In this document: positions 49,532-57,928 of the stretch, piece by piece
Numbering within the stretch: the first letter of the stretch is position 1
Layout: each line of letters begins with the position of its first letter
NCBI GenBank assembly: GCA_963786985.1
Contig: CAWBBL010000009.1
Coordinates: 124,001 to 188,000 of the forward strand
Direction: 5' to 3'
Source: Desertimonas sp963786985
GTDB lineage: Bacteria > Actinomycetota > Acidimicrobiia > Acidimicrobiales > Ilumatobacteraceae
Length of the DNA: 64,000 nt
The notes under the pieces: model-generated
What the model was told of the DNA's origin: nothing
Seen by the model: the letters and a program-made list of their open reading frames with translations, nothing else
Database searches by the model: none
Position numbers and translations under genes: made by a program

Positions 49532-50724
49532 TCGTTCTCGCCGTGGGAACGGCGGACACCAAAGGCGACGAGCTCGCCTACGTCGCTGACGTCATCCGCC
49601 GACGCGGACTCGACGTCGTGGTCGTCGACGTCGGCACGGCGCCTCACGAGTCGCCAGCGGATGCCGTCTCACCCGCCGAGGTCGCCGCCCACCACCCCGA
49701 CGGAGCCGCAGCCGTGTCTTCCGACGATCGCGGCGAGGCGGTGGCGGCGATGGCCATTGCGCTCACTGGCTACGTTCGGTCACGTTCCGACATCGCCGGA
49801 ATCATCGGCATCGGCGGTTCCGGCGGGACTGCCTTGATCACCCCGGCGATGCAGGCGCTCCCCGTTGGTGTCCCCAAGGTGATGGTGTCGACCGTCGCCT
49901 CGGGCAACGTGGCGCCGTACGTCGGTGCCGCCGATATCGCCATGATGTACTCGATCACGGACGTCGCCGGGCTCAACCGCATCTCCCGGGTCGTGCTCGG
50001 CAACGCCGCCAACGCCGTCGCCGGGATGGCGGGGAACCCGGTGCCACCGAGCGCCGAAGATCTCCCCGCCGCCGGCCTGACGATGTTCGGCGTCACGACG
50101 CCGTTGGTGACCCAGCTCGTCGAGTCGCTGGCCGGCCGCTACGACCCCCTCGTGTTCCACGCCACGGGAACGGGTGGGCGGTCGATGGAGAAGCTCGTCG
50201 GATCGGGCCTGATCACGGCGGTCCTCGACATGACCACCACGGAGGTGGCCGACCTACTCGTCGGCGGCGTGTTCCCGGCCGGACCCGACCGCTTCGACGT
50301 CGTCGCCCACACCGGCGTGCCGTACGTCGGCTCGTGCGGCGCCCTCGACATGGTCAACTTCGGCGCCAAGTCGACGGTGCCGGGGCAGTTTGCCGACCGG
50401 CTGCTCCACGTGCACAACCCCGAGGTGACGTTGATGCGCACAACGGTCGAGGAGAACGTCGCCGTTGGCGAGTTCATCGCCGACAAGCTCAACGCCTGCG
50501 GCGGTCCGGTGCGCTTCCTCCTCCCCGAGGGCGGGGTGTCGCTGCTCGATGCACCGGGACAGGCATTCTGGGATCCCGATGCCGACGCCGCCCTGTTCAC
50601 GACGCTCGAGGAACGCGTCGAGCAGACCGCCGACCGCCAGGTCCAGCGTGTCCCGTGCAACATCAACGATGCGCAGTTCGCCGCGGCGGCGATGCGTTCG
50701 TTCGGCGAGGTCACCGGGCAATGA
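49525..50724 (+). CDS. Tm-1-like ATP-binding domain protein (UPF0261)
   Basis: The 399-residue protein matches the UPF0261/Tm-1-like family: MNVVLAVGTADTKGDELAYV, then IAGIIGIGGSGGTALITPAM, TMFGVTTPLVTQLVESLAGR and FHATGTGGRSMEKLVGSGL. The plant Tm-1 homologue binds ATP and blocks a viral replicase; the bacterial role is unknown. It is nearly always next to the TIM-barrel partner that follows here, overlapping by four bases (ATGA). The start codon lies in repeat copy C, so the family-length start is used without a clear ribosome-binding site beyond GGGGAA. Confidence 0.9.
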   Translation: MNVVLAVGTADTKGDELAYVADVIRRRGLDVVVVDVGTAPHESPADAVSPAEVAAHHPDGAAAVSSDDRGEAVAAMAIALTGYVRSRSDIAGIIGIGGSGGTALITPAMQALPVGVPKVMVSTVASGNVAPYVGAADIAMMYSITDVAGLNRISRVVLGNAANAVAGMAGNPVPPSAEDLPAAGLTMFGVTTPLVTQLVESLAGRYDPLVFHATGTGGRSMEKLVGSGLITAVLDMTTTEVADLLVGGVFPAGPDRFDVVAHTGVPYVGSCGALDMVNFGAKSTVPGQFADRLLHVHNPEVTLMRTTVEENVAVGEFIADKLNACGGPVRFLLPEGGVSLLDAPGQAFWDPDADAALFTTLEERVEQTADRQVQRVPCNINDAQFAAAAMRSFGEVTGQ

Positions 50725-51548
50725 CCGAGCGGGCGGCGATCCTCGAGCGGTTTGCCGGAATGATCGAGCAGCGCGTCCCCATCGTCGGCGGCGGGGCGGG
50801 CACTGGCCTGTCGGCGAAGTGGGAGGAGGCGGGCGGCATCGACCTCATCGTCATCTACAACTCCGGGCGCTACCGCATGGCCGGCCGCGGTTCGCTGGCC
50901 GGCCTGTTGGCCTACGGGAACGCCAACGAGATCGTCGTCGAGATGGCCCGCGAAGTGCTGCCGGTCGTCATGCGCACGCCAGTGCTCGCCGGGGTCAACG
51001 GCACCGACCCGTTCCTGCTCCGCGACGTGTTCCTGCGCCAGTTGCGGGACCTCGGGTTCGCCGGCGTGCAGAACTTTCCGACCGTCGGGTTGATCGACGG
51101 CATCTTCCGACAGAACCTCGAGGAGACCGGGATGGGCTACGGCCTGGAGGTCGAGATGATCGGCGCCGCCCGTCAGCTCGACCTCCTGACGACGCCCTAC
51201 GTCTTCTCCGCCGACGACGCCGCGGCGATGACCGCGGCGGGCGCCGACATCATCGTGTGCCACATGGGCCTGACGACGGGCGGAAGTATCGGCGCCGAGA
51301 CGGCCAAGTCGCTCGACGATTGCGTCACCCTGATCGACGAGTGGACGGCGGCAGCCCGGGCCGTCCGCGACGACGTCATCGTGCTGTGCCATGGCGGTCC
51401 GATCGCCGAGCCGGCCGACGCCGAGTACGTGCTGCAACGCGCCGATCGGCTGCACGGGTTCTACGGGGCGTCGAGCATGGAGCGCCTGCCGGTCGAGCAG
51501 GCCCTCCAGGCCCAGACGGCGGCGTTCAAGGCGGTGACGTTCAAGTGA
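50721..51548 (+). CDS. Phosphoenolpyruvate hydrolase-like TIM-barrel protein
   Basis: The 275-residue protein matches the PEP-hydrolase-like TIM-barrel family that partners Tm-1-like proteins: IVGGGAGTGLSAKWEEAGGI, then DLIVIYNSGRYRMAGRGSLA, FAGVQNFPTVGLIDGIFRQN and IIVCHMGLTTGGSIGA. In fungi the two are fused in one protein, so they probably form one enzyme or complex. The chemistry is not established. It is coupled to the previous gene. Confidence 0.87.
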   Translation: MTERAAILERFAGMIEQRVPIVGGGAGTGLSAKWEEAGGIDLIVIYNSGRYRMAGRGSLAGLLAYGNANEIVVEMAREVLPVVMRTPVLAGVNGTDPFLLRDVFLRQLRDLGFAGVQNFPTVGLIDGIFRQNLEETGMGYGLEVEMIGAARQLDLLTTPYVFSADDAAAMTAAGADIIVCHMGLTTGGSIGAETAKSLDDCVTLIDEWTAAARAVRDDVIVLCHGGPIAEPADAEYVLQRADRLHGFYGASSMERLPVEQALQAQTAAFKAVTFK

Positions 51549-51609
51549 ACGACGATGAAGAGAAGCAGCTCTGGAAGCGGGTGGCCGCCGGCCGTCGCGA
51601 CGATTCGAG

Positions 51610-51657
51610 GAACTGTGAGCCGTCGATGCCGAAATCGGCACCGAGCGCTCACAGTTC
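51610..51657. repeat. Nested palindrome inside the catabolic cassette
   Basis: Outer arms GAACTGTGAGC (51610-51620) and GCTCACAGTTC (51647-51657) enclose a second perfect palindrome TGCCGA-AA-TCGGCA (51627-51640). The CTGTGAGC arm resembles the TTGTGAGCA hairpins at 4932 and 6088. It may attenuate transcription or mRNA decay mid-cassette. Confidence 0.55.
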
Positions 51658-51675
51658 GCCGAGGGAGGGGGACTT

Positions 51676-52107
51676 GTGGCCCATATCTATGTGAGCAGTG
51701 TGATCGAGGCACCGATCGACGAGGTCTGGGCGATCGCCCGCGACTACACCGGGCACTGGCACTCCTCAGTCATCTACAACAGCTCGATCGAGGGTGGGCT
51801 GCCTCCCGACCAGATCGGGTGCGTCCGGGCGTTCGAGCTGAGCGACGGCGGCAAGTTCCGCGAGGTCCTCGTCGGGATGTCCGACGAGCAACACGAGTTC
51901 AGCTACCGCATCCTCGAATCGCCGCTACCGGTCGAGGACTACTTCGCCGCCGTGCGCTTCGCACCGGTGACGACGACCGGGCAGACCTTCGGCGAGTGGA
52001 CGGCCGACTTCCGGGTGCCGCCCGATCAAGAGGAGTCCACCGTCGCCACCGTCACCGGCGTGTTCGAAGGCGGCTTCGCCGACATTGCCGAGCTACTCAA
52101 GTCCTGA
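51676..52107 (+). CDS. SRPBCC (START-like/polyketide cyclase) family protein
   Basis: The 143-residue protein has the helix-grip pattern: IYVSSVIEAPIDEVWAIARD, then the hydrophobic-cavity strands and a long C-terminal helix (FEGGFADIAELLKS). Family members bind or modify hydrophobic ligands. The GTG start follows a strong GAGGGAGGGGGA ribosome-binding site. It sits between the Tm-1-like pair and an epimerase, so it likely belongs to the pathway. Confidence 0.78.
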   Translation: MAHIYVSSVIEAPIDEVWAIARDYTGHWHSSVIYNSSIEGGLPPDQIGCVRAFELSDGGKFREVLVGMSDEQHEFSYRILESPLPVEDYFAAVRFAPVTTTGQTFGEWTADFRVPPDQEESTVATVTGVFEGGFADIAELLKS

Positions 52108-52127
52108 AACGAAAGGGAGTCACTTCC

Positions 52128-53012
52128 ATGCACCTGTCCATGCACAACTGGATGCGGTCCGAGCCGATCGAGGTCACCGTCGCCCGGCTGGCGCGCTTCG
52201 GCTACGGCAGCATCGAGATCAAGGGCGAACCGGATCAGTACGACACGGCCGCGGTTCGCAAGCTCCTCGCCGACAACGGCCTCACGTGTTGGGGCGCGGT
52301 GACCCTGACCCTCGCCGAGCGCAACCTGTGCGCCAAGGACGAGCAACAGCGGGCGGCGTCGGTGCAGTACATGAAGGACTGCGTCACGATGGTCAAGGAG
52401 CTCGACGGCCAAGAGATCACGATCGTGCCGAGCACGGTCGGCAAGGTCGTTCCCGACGGCACCCCCGAGCAGGAATGGGAGTGGTGCGTGGCCGGCTTGC
52501 AGGAGATCCGTGAGCACGCCAACGCCGCCGGCGTGCGGATGGCGATCGAACCGCTGAACCGCTTCGAGACGCACTTCATCAACCGCGGCGAGCAGGCGTT
52601 GACGCTGGCTGACGCCGTCGGGCCCGATGTCGGTGTGTGTCTCGACTGCTTCCACATGAACATCGAGGAGGTCGATCTGCTCGACACGATCCGCGCCATT
52701 GGCCCGCGGCTCACCGACTTCCACGTCGCCGACAACAACCGGATGGCCTGCGGCATGGGTGCCCTCGACTGGCCGGCGATCGTCGGCACGCTGAAGGAGG
52801 TCGGCTACGACGGTGCGCTGACCGTTGAGTTCGTCGCGCCGATCGACCGCACGCCGGCCAACCGCTACCCCGACGCCCTGGAGACCAACCCGGTCGACAT
52901 CAGCCCCGAGGAGTTGCAGTTCATCATCGACCACGGCAGCAGCCTGCTGTCGGAGGGCTTCTACAGCATGCTCGTCGAGCAGTGCGCGACCACCTTGCTT
53001 CCGCTGATCTGA
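52128..53012 (+). CDS. Ketose 3-epimerase/xylose-isomerase-like TIM-barrel protein
   Basis: The 294-residue protein of the AP-endonuclease-2 superfamily shows the metal-binding pattern of tagatose/psicose 3-epimerase relatives: Glu in GVRMAIEPLNRFETHFINRG, Asp/His in GVCLDCFHMNIEE, His in LTDFHVADNNR and Glu in ALTVEFVAP. It begins 20 bases after the SRPBCC gene with GAAAGGGAG. Likely isomerises or epimerises a keto sugar or cyclitol derivative. Confidence 0.82.
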   Translation: MHLSMHNWMRSEPIEVTVARLARFGYGSIEIKGEPDQYDTAAVRKLLADNGLTCWGAVTLTLAERNLCAKDEQQRAASVQYMKDCVTMVKELDGQEITIVPSTVGKVVPDGTPEQEWEWCVAGLQEIREHANAAGVRMAIEPLNRFETHFINRGEQALTLADAVGPDVGVCLDCFHMNIEEVDLLDTIRAIGPRLTDFHVADNNRMACGMGALDWPAIVGTLKEVGYDGALTVEFVAPIDRTPANRYPDALETNPVDISPEELQFIIDHGSSLLSEGFYSMLVEQCATTLLPLI

Positions 53013-53016
53013 TGTC

Positions 53017-54186
53017 GTGAAGATCCGCCACGTCGAGGCACGGTGGCTGAGCTGCCCGATCGAGCCGGACCGTCAACACGTCTCCGACTTCGGCCGCATC
53101 GCCAGCTTCGACATGGCTCTCGTGCGCATCGAGGCCGACGACGGCGCCGTCGGGTGGGGCGAGGCCAAGGCGGCCGTGGGCAGCGCCGGATCGTGCTCGA
53201 CGCTCGTCGCCTGCATCAACGACGAGCTCGGACCCGAGCTGATCGGGCTCGATGCCCGCCGGATCAACGAGGTCGCGGACCGCATTTACAACGGTCCGCG
53301 AGCCGGCTATGCAGCGGCGCGGGGACGAGTGTTCCCCATCCTCGGGCGTCGTGGCTTGACGGTGTCGGCGATGAGTGGTGTCGACATGGCCCTGTGGGAT
53401 CTCCTCGGCCGGTCGCTCGGCGCGCCGGTCGTCGACCTGTGGGGTGGGCCATGCCGCCCGGACATGGCGCTGTACGCCAGCGGTGGATGGGCCGACGTCG
53501 CCGGCATCGGCGCCGAGCTCGGCAAGTACGTCGCCGCCGGGTTCTCGGCGGTGAAGATGCGCGTGGGCGTGATCGACGGCACGGTCGACGCGAGCGTGGC
53601 CCGCGTCGTCGCCGCCCGCGAGGCGCTCGGCCCCGGTGTCGAGTTGATGGTCGATGCCCACGGAACGTTCAGCGTCGCCGAGGCCAAACGCTTCGCGGCT
53701 GGCATCGAGGCGCACGATGTGCGCTGGTTCGAGGAGCCGGTGAGCGCGGACGATCGCCGGGGCATGGCCGAAGTGCGGTCCGCGACGCACGTCGCGATCG
53801 CCGCCGGGGAGAGCGAGTTCACCCGCTTCGACTTCGGCGAGCTGATCGAGCACCGCGCGGTCGACGTGCTCCAGCCGGACCTGGCGATCTGCGGCGGGCC
53901 GACGGAGGGTCGGCGCATCGCGGCACTCGCCGAGACCCACCAGCTCGAGCTCGCCCCCCACTGCTGGGGTTCGGCGCTGTCCTTCCGTGCTGGGGTCAGT
54001 CTGGCCTTTGCCAGCCCGGCGGCGGCGATCATCGAGTACTCGCTGGGAGCCAACCCGTTGCTCCACGATCTCGCCGACGAGCCGGTCATCGTCGAGAATG
54101 CACGGGTGGCAGCACCGACCGCCCCTGGCCTCGGCGTCACCCCACGCCAAGCGTTCATCGACGAGTTCACCGTTTCACGGGAGTGA
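53017..54186 (+). CDS. Enolase-superfamily enzyme (mandelate racemase/muconate lactonizing type)
   Basis: The 389-residue protein starts at GTG 53017. The catalytic Lys lies in FSAVKMRVGVIDG (KxR, a KxK variant). The metal ligands are D in ELMVDAHGTFSVAEA, E in VRWFEEPVSADD and E in IAAGESEFTRFD. The C-terminal APHCWGSALSF has the usual His. Members abstract the alpha-proton of a carboxylate, typically dehydrating sugar acids. Here a sugar-acid dehydratase role fits the neighbours. Confidence 0.86.
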   Translation: MKIRHVEARWLSCPIEPDRQHVSDFGRIASFDMALVRIEADDGAVGWGEAKAAVGSAGSCSTLVACINDELGPELIGLDARRINEVADRIYNGPRAGYAAARGRVFPILGRRGLTVSAMSGVDMALWDLLGRSLGAPVVDLWGGPCRPDMALYASGGWADVAGIGAELGKYVAAGFSAVKMRVGVIDGTVDASVARVVAAREALGPGVELMVDAHGTFSVAEAKRFAAGIEAHDVRWFEEPVSADDRRGMAEVRSATHVAIAAGESEFTRFDFGELIEHRAVDVLQPDLAICGGPTEGRRIAALAETHQLELAPHCWGSALSFRAGVSLAFASPAAAIIEYSLGANPLLHDLADEPVIVENARVAAPTAPGLGVTPRQAFIDEFTVSRE

Positions 54187-54192
54187 TCCACC

Positions 54193-54615
54193 ATGGCAGA
54201 CAACAACATCCAGCACGTCAACCTGGCCGTCAGCGACCTCGATGCGGCGGTCGCCTTCTACACCGAGGTGCTCGGCCTCGGCCTGTCGCCAACGCCCGAT
54301 CTGGGGTTTCCCGCCCAGTTCATCGCCATCAATGACTACCAGGAGATCCACCTCAACGAAGTCGAGGACATCACGCCGCAGCGCTCCCATTTCTGCATCC
54401 GGGTGAGCGACTTCGACGAGGTCTTCCGGCGGACGAAGAAGGAGCGGGCCATCGACACGAGCACGTTCGGTCCAGCCCATCGCCTGGCCTCGGGCGTGAT
54501 GCAGATGTTCGTCCGCGATCCCCACGGCAACCTCATCGAGATCGCTTGCGACGCCGACCAGCCGATCGACCCGGAGATCCTCTCCGACGAGGTGTTCGCC
54601 CCCGGCACTCGATGA
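54193..54615 (+). CDS. VOC (glyoxalase/dioxygenase superfamily) protein
   Basis: The 140-residue protein has two beta-alpha-beta-beta-beta units: IQHVNLAVSDLDAAVAFYTE with a first-unit metal His, and MQMFVRDPHGNLIEIACDAD with the second-unit Glu. A His in RSHFCIRVSDFDE completes a likely site. It lies seven bases after the enolase-superfamily gene. Lyase or isomerase roles are possible. Confidence 0.85.
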   Translation: MADNNIQHVNLAVSDLDAAVAFYTEVLGLGLSPTPDLGFPAQFIAINDYQEIHLNEVEDITPQRSHFCIRVSDFDEVFRRTKKERAIDTSTFGPAHRLASGVMQMFVRDPHGNLIEIACDADQPIDPEILSDEVFAPGTR

Positions 54616-54616
54616 T

Positions 54617-54689
54617 CCGTTCATTGCGTTCCCCGGCCACGCAGGCCGTTGCTGGCCGCTCGCTCGCTGGCGCTCGCTCGCTCGCACGG
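54617..54689. repeat. Dispersed intergenic repeat, copy D
   Basis: It has GTTCATTGCGTTCCCCGGCC, then GCAGGCCGTT, then CGCTCGCTCGCTGGCGCTCG. It is the best-preserved forward copy and almost matches copy C inverted. It lies between the VOC stop and the dehydrogenase start. Confidence 0.8.
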
Positions 54690-54701
54690 CAACGTTTCTC
54701 G

Positions 54702-55613
54702 ATGATCATTCTGCTGGAGAGCGTCCACCCGGACGCTGTGGCGGTGCTCGAGGCGGTCGACGACGTGCGGCTGATGGTCGATCCGCTCGTCATCGACGAG
54801 TCGGTGCCTCGCGACCAGGTGCGGGCCATCCTCACCCGCGGCCGCGGCCGGATCACGGCTGCCACACTCGACGAGTTCCCCGGACTCGTCGTCGTCGGTC
54901 GCTGCGGCGCCGGCCTCGACAACATCGACGTCGCGGCCGCCCACGACCGGGGGATCGCGGTGGTCAACGCCCCCGGGGCGACGACTGCGGCCGTTGCCGA
55001 GCACGCCGTGTTGCTGATGCTCGGCATCGCCCGGCGGATCTGCGTCCTCGATGGTGCCGTCAAGGCCGGGCAGTGGTCGGTGCGTGACGGGTACACGGGT
55101 GCCGAGCTGCGCGGCAAGCGCCTGGGCATCGTCGGGCTCGGGGCAATCGGCCGCCGGGTGGCGACGCTCGGTCGGGCCTTCGACATGGACGTCGTCTACT
55201 GGAGTCCGTCGTCACGCGATGACGAGTTCGTGCGGATGGAGCTCGATGAGTTGCTCGCCTCGGCCGACATCGTCCAACTGTGTGTTGCCCTCGCCCCCGA
55301 GACGCAGGGCCTCCTCGACGCCCGGCGGTTGGCCCTGATGCGGCCGACCGCCCTGGTGGTCAACACGGCTCGCGGCGCCCTTGTCGACCATCAGGCCCTG
55401 ATCGCGGCCATCACCGAGGGGCGTCTCGGCGGCTACGCCACCGACGTGTGGGAGCCCGAGCCGCCGCCCGCCGCCGACCTCGCCGCGCTCGGCGAGCGCC
55501 TGCTCGTCACTCCCCACGTGGCGGCGATCACGGACGTGACGTACCGAGAGATCTGCGTTGTCACCGCCAACGCCGCCCGCGCCGCCCTCGCCAACGGACC
55601 GATGGGTGTTTAG
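54702..55613 (+). CDS. D-isomer-specific 2-hydroxyacid dehydrogenase
   Basis: The 303-residue enzyme has the NAD-binding GKRLGIVGLGAIGRRVATLG (about residues 140-159) and the catalytic Arg in VVNTARGALVDH, Glu in YATDVWEPEP and His in LLVTPHVAAITD. It reduces 2-keto acids to D-2-hydroxy acids or the reverse. It is the last gene of the cassette. The stop codon TAG lies inside the following terminator hairpin, so the gene end and hairpin are interwoven. Confidence 0.92.
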   Translation: MIILLESVHPDAVAVLEAVDDVRLMVDPLVIDESVPRDQVRAILTRGRGRITAATLDEFPGLVVVGRCGAGLDNIDVAAAHDRGIAVVNAPGATTAAVAEHAVLLMLGIARRICVLDGAVKAGQWSVRDGYTGAELRGKRLGIVGLGAIGRRVATLGRAFDMDVVYWSPSSRDDEFVRMELDELLASADIVQLCVALAPETQGLLDARRLALMRPTALVVNTARGALVDHQALIAAITEGRLGGYATDVWEPEPPPAADLAALGERLLVTPHVAAITDVTYREICVVTANAARAALANGPMGV

Positions 55614-55644
55614 GGGTCCGTTCGGTCCCCTGAACACCCATCGG
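55599..55644. terminator. Terminator hairpin overlapping the dehydrogenase stop
   Basis: CCGATGGGTGTT (55599-55610) pairs with AACACCCATCGG (55633-55644), with an inner AGGGG/CCCCT and GTCC/GGTC-type stem. It is related to the rpoC terminator at 18261-18306. Confidence 0.75.
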
Positions 55645-55683
55645 TTGCGGCTGATCGGGCGACGCGAACAGGCTGTATGCCGC

Positions 55684-55739
55684 TAACCTGGGTCGGCGCA
55701 ATTACGCCGCCCGGGTGCCGACCGGCGCCCGGGTTCTTT
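55684..55739 (+). promoter_or_regulatory. fusA promoter -10 and leader attenuator-like hairpin
   Basis: A -10-like TAACCT (55684-55689) is followed by CCCGGGTGCC-GACC-GGCGCCCGGG (55710-55733, 10-bp stem with one G-U pair) and then TTCTTT. This is an intrinsic-terminator shape 44 bases before the fusA start. A smaller hairpin CGGCG/CGCCG (55694-55709) lies just upstream. Read-through control of fusA-tuf is inferred. Confidence 0.5.
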
Positions 55740-55782
55740 GTGTGCGCACGAAGCCGTCCGTCGAGGAAGTGAAGTAGTAGAG

Positions 55783-57864
55783 ATGTCCAAGCGTGAGTTC
55801 CCCCTCGAGCGCTACCGCAACATCGGGATCATGGCCCACATCGACGCGGGCAAGACCACGACGACCGAGCGCGTCCTCTACTACACCGGCAAGACCTACA
55901 AGATCGGCGAGGTCCACGAGGGCGCCGCGGTCATGGACCACATGGCCCAGGAGCAGGAGCGCGGCATCACGATCACGTCGGCCGCGACGACCGCCTTCTG
56001 GAACGACCACCGCATCAACATCATCGATACGCCCGGCCACGTCGACTTCACGATCGAGGTCGAGCGTTCCTTGCGCGTCCTCGACGGCGCCGTCGCTGTC
56101 TTCGACTCGGTTGCCGGCGTCGAGCCGCAGACCGAGACGGTCTGGCGGCAGGCCAACAAGTACAACGTGCCGCGGATGTGCTTCGTCAACAAGATGGACC
56201 GCACCGGGGCCAACTTCTTCCGCACCGTCGAGATGATCGAGTCGCGTCTGGAGGCGACTCCCGCCGTGGTCCAGTTGCCGATCGGCAGCGAGGCGGACTT
56301 CAAGGGCGTCGTCGACCTCGTCAAGATGAAGGCGATCGTGTGGGACGGCGAGGAAAAGGGCGCCGTCTACCACGAGCGGGACATCGACCCGGGCCAGCTC
56401 GCCGAGGCCGAGGAGTGGCGCCACAAGCTGCTCGACACGGTCTGCGGTGAGGATGACGAGGTGCTCGAGAGGTACCTCGGCGACGAGCCGATCACCGAAG
56501 CCGAGCTGAAGCACGTGATCCGTCTGGGCACCCTCGCCGGCCATTTCGTGCCCGTGCTCACCGGCTCGGCCTTCAAGAACAAGGGCGTCCAGCCGATGCT
56601 CGACGCCGTCATCGACTTCCTGCCGAGCCCGCTCGACATCCCGCCGGCGGAGGGCACGAACCTGCGTGGCGACGAGGTGGTCACCCGCGAACCCGACGAG
56701 AAGGCCCCGTTCGCCGCCCTCGCCTTCAAGATCGTCAGCGACCCGTTCGGCAAGTTGACCTACTTCCGCGTCTACTCCGGACAGATCAACAAGGGCGACG
56801 AGGTCTACAACTCGACCAAGGAGCGCCGGGAGCGGATCGGCCGCATTCTGCTGATGCACGCCAACCAGCGCGAGGACCTCGACACGGCGATGGCCGGCGA
56901 CATCGTCGCTGGACTCGGCTTCAAGGAGACGACCACCGGCGACACGCTGTGTGATCGCAGCGACCCGATCATCCTCGAGCGGATGGAGTTCCCCGAGCCG
57001 GTGATCCACGTCGCCATCGAGCCGAAGACGAAGAGCGACCAGGACAAGCTGGGCAAGGCCCTCAAGTCGCTGTCGGACGAGGACCCGACGTTCCGCATCC
57101 GCAGCGACGAGGAGACCGGCCAGACCGTGATCTCCGGAATGGGCGAGCTGCACCTCGAGATCCTCGTCGACCGCATGCAGCGCGAGTTCGCCGTCGAGGC
57201 GACGGTCGGCAAGCCGCAGGTGGCCTATCGCGAGACCGTCACGGAGCTGGTGCGGTCGGTCGAGTACCGGCACATCAAGCAGACCGGTGGCTCCGGCCAG
57301 TTCGCCGTCGTCAAGCTCACCGTCGAACCGAACCCGGGCGGCGGCTACGAGTTCGTCGACGACATCAGCGGCGGGCGCATCCCCCGTGAGTACATCCAGC
57401 CGACCAACCAGGGCATCCAGTCAGCTCTGGAGAACGGCGTGCTCGCCGGCTACCCCACCGTCGACGTCAAGGTCAGTCTCGTCGACGGCGCCTACCACGA
57501 CGTCGACTCGTCGGAGATGGCCTTCAAGATCGCTGGTCAGATGGCGTTCCGCAAGGCCGCCCAAGCAGCCAAGCCGGTGCTCCTCGAGCCGATCATGGCC
57601 GTCGAGGTGGTGACCCCCGAGGACTACATGGGCGACGTGATCGGCGACCTGTCGAGCCGGCGTGGCCGGATCGAGGGGATGGAGGCTCGCGGCAACACGC
57701 AGGTCGTGCGTGCTCAGGTTCCGCTGTCGGAGATGTTCGGATACAGTACCGACCTCCGTTCGCGCACCCAGGGGCGCGCCACGTACACGATGCAATTCGA
57801 TGCCTACCACCAGGTGCCGGAAAGCATCGCCAGCGAGATCATCAAGCGGGTCCGCGGCGAGTGA
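55783..57864 (+). CDS. fusA: Elongation factor G
   Basis: The 693-residue protein is full length. G motifs are GIMAHIDAGKTTTTER, RGITITSAATT, DTPGHVDFT, VNKMDR and GSAFKNKG. Domains II-V follow, including the domain IV tip near DVKVSLVDGAYHDVDSSEMA. EF-G drives tRNA-mRNA translocation. It heads the fusA-tuf-rpsJ unit, here separated from rpsL-rpsG by the accessory block. tuf copy 2 starts 64 bases later. Confidence 0.98.
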   Translation: MSKREFPLERYRNIGIMAHIDAGKTTTTERVLYYTGKTYKIGEVHEGAAVMDHMAQEQERGITITSAATTAFWNDHRINIIDTPGHVDFTIEVERSLRVLDGAVAVFDSVAGVEPQTETVWRQANKYNVPRMCFVNKMDRTGANFFRTVEMIESRLEATPAVVQLPIGSEADFKGVVDLVKMKAIVWDGEEKGAVYHERDIDPGQLAEAEEWRHKLLDTVCGEDDEVLERYLGDEPITEAELKHVIRLGTLAGHFVPVLTGSAFKNKGVQPMLDAVIDFLPSPLDIPPAEGTNLRGDEVVTREPDEKAPFAALAFKIVSDPFGKLTYFRVYSGQINKGDEVYNSTKERRERIGRILLMHANQREDLDTAMAGDIVAGLGFKETTTGDTLCDRSDPIILERMEFPEPVIHVAIEPKTKSDQDKLGKALKSLSDEDPTFRIRSDEETGQTVISGMGELHLEILVDRMQREFAVEATVGKPQVAYRETVTELVRSVEYRHIKQTGGSGQFAVVKLTVEPNPGGGYEFVDDISGGRIPREYIQPTNQGIQSALENGVLAGYPTVDVKVSLVDGAYHDVDSSEMAFKIAGQMAFRKAAQAAKPVLLEPIMAVEVVTPEDYMGDVIGDLSSRRGRIEGMEARGNTQVVRAQVPLSEMFGYSTDLRSRTQGRATYTMQFDAYHQVPESIASEIIKRVRGE

Positions 57865-57928
57865 ATCGCCCGGTCCGACCGTTCTTTGACAACCCAGATC
57901 AGCAACGAGACATTGGAGTCTGAAGGCC

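Noticed and set aside
30046..55782. Prophage or integrative element in the str region
   Set aside because: No integrase, phage structural, transfer or replication gene is visible, and codon use matches the surroundings.
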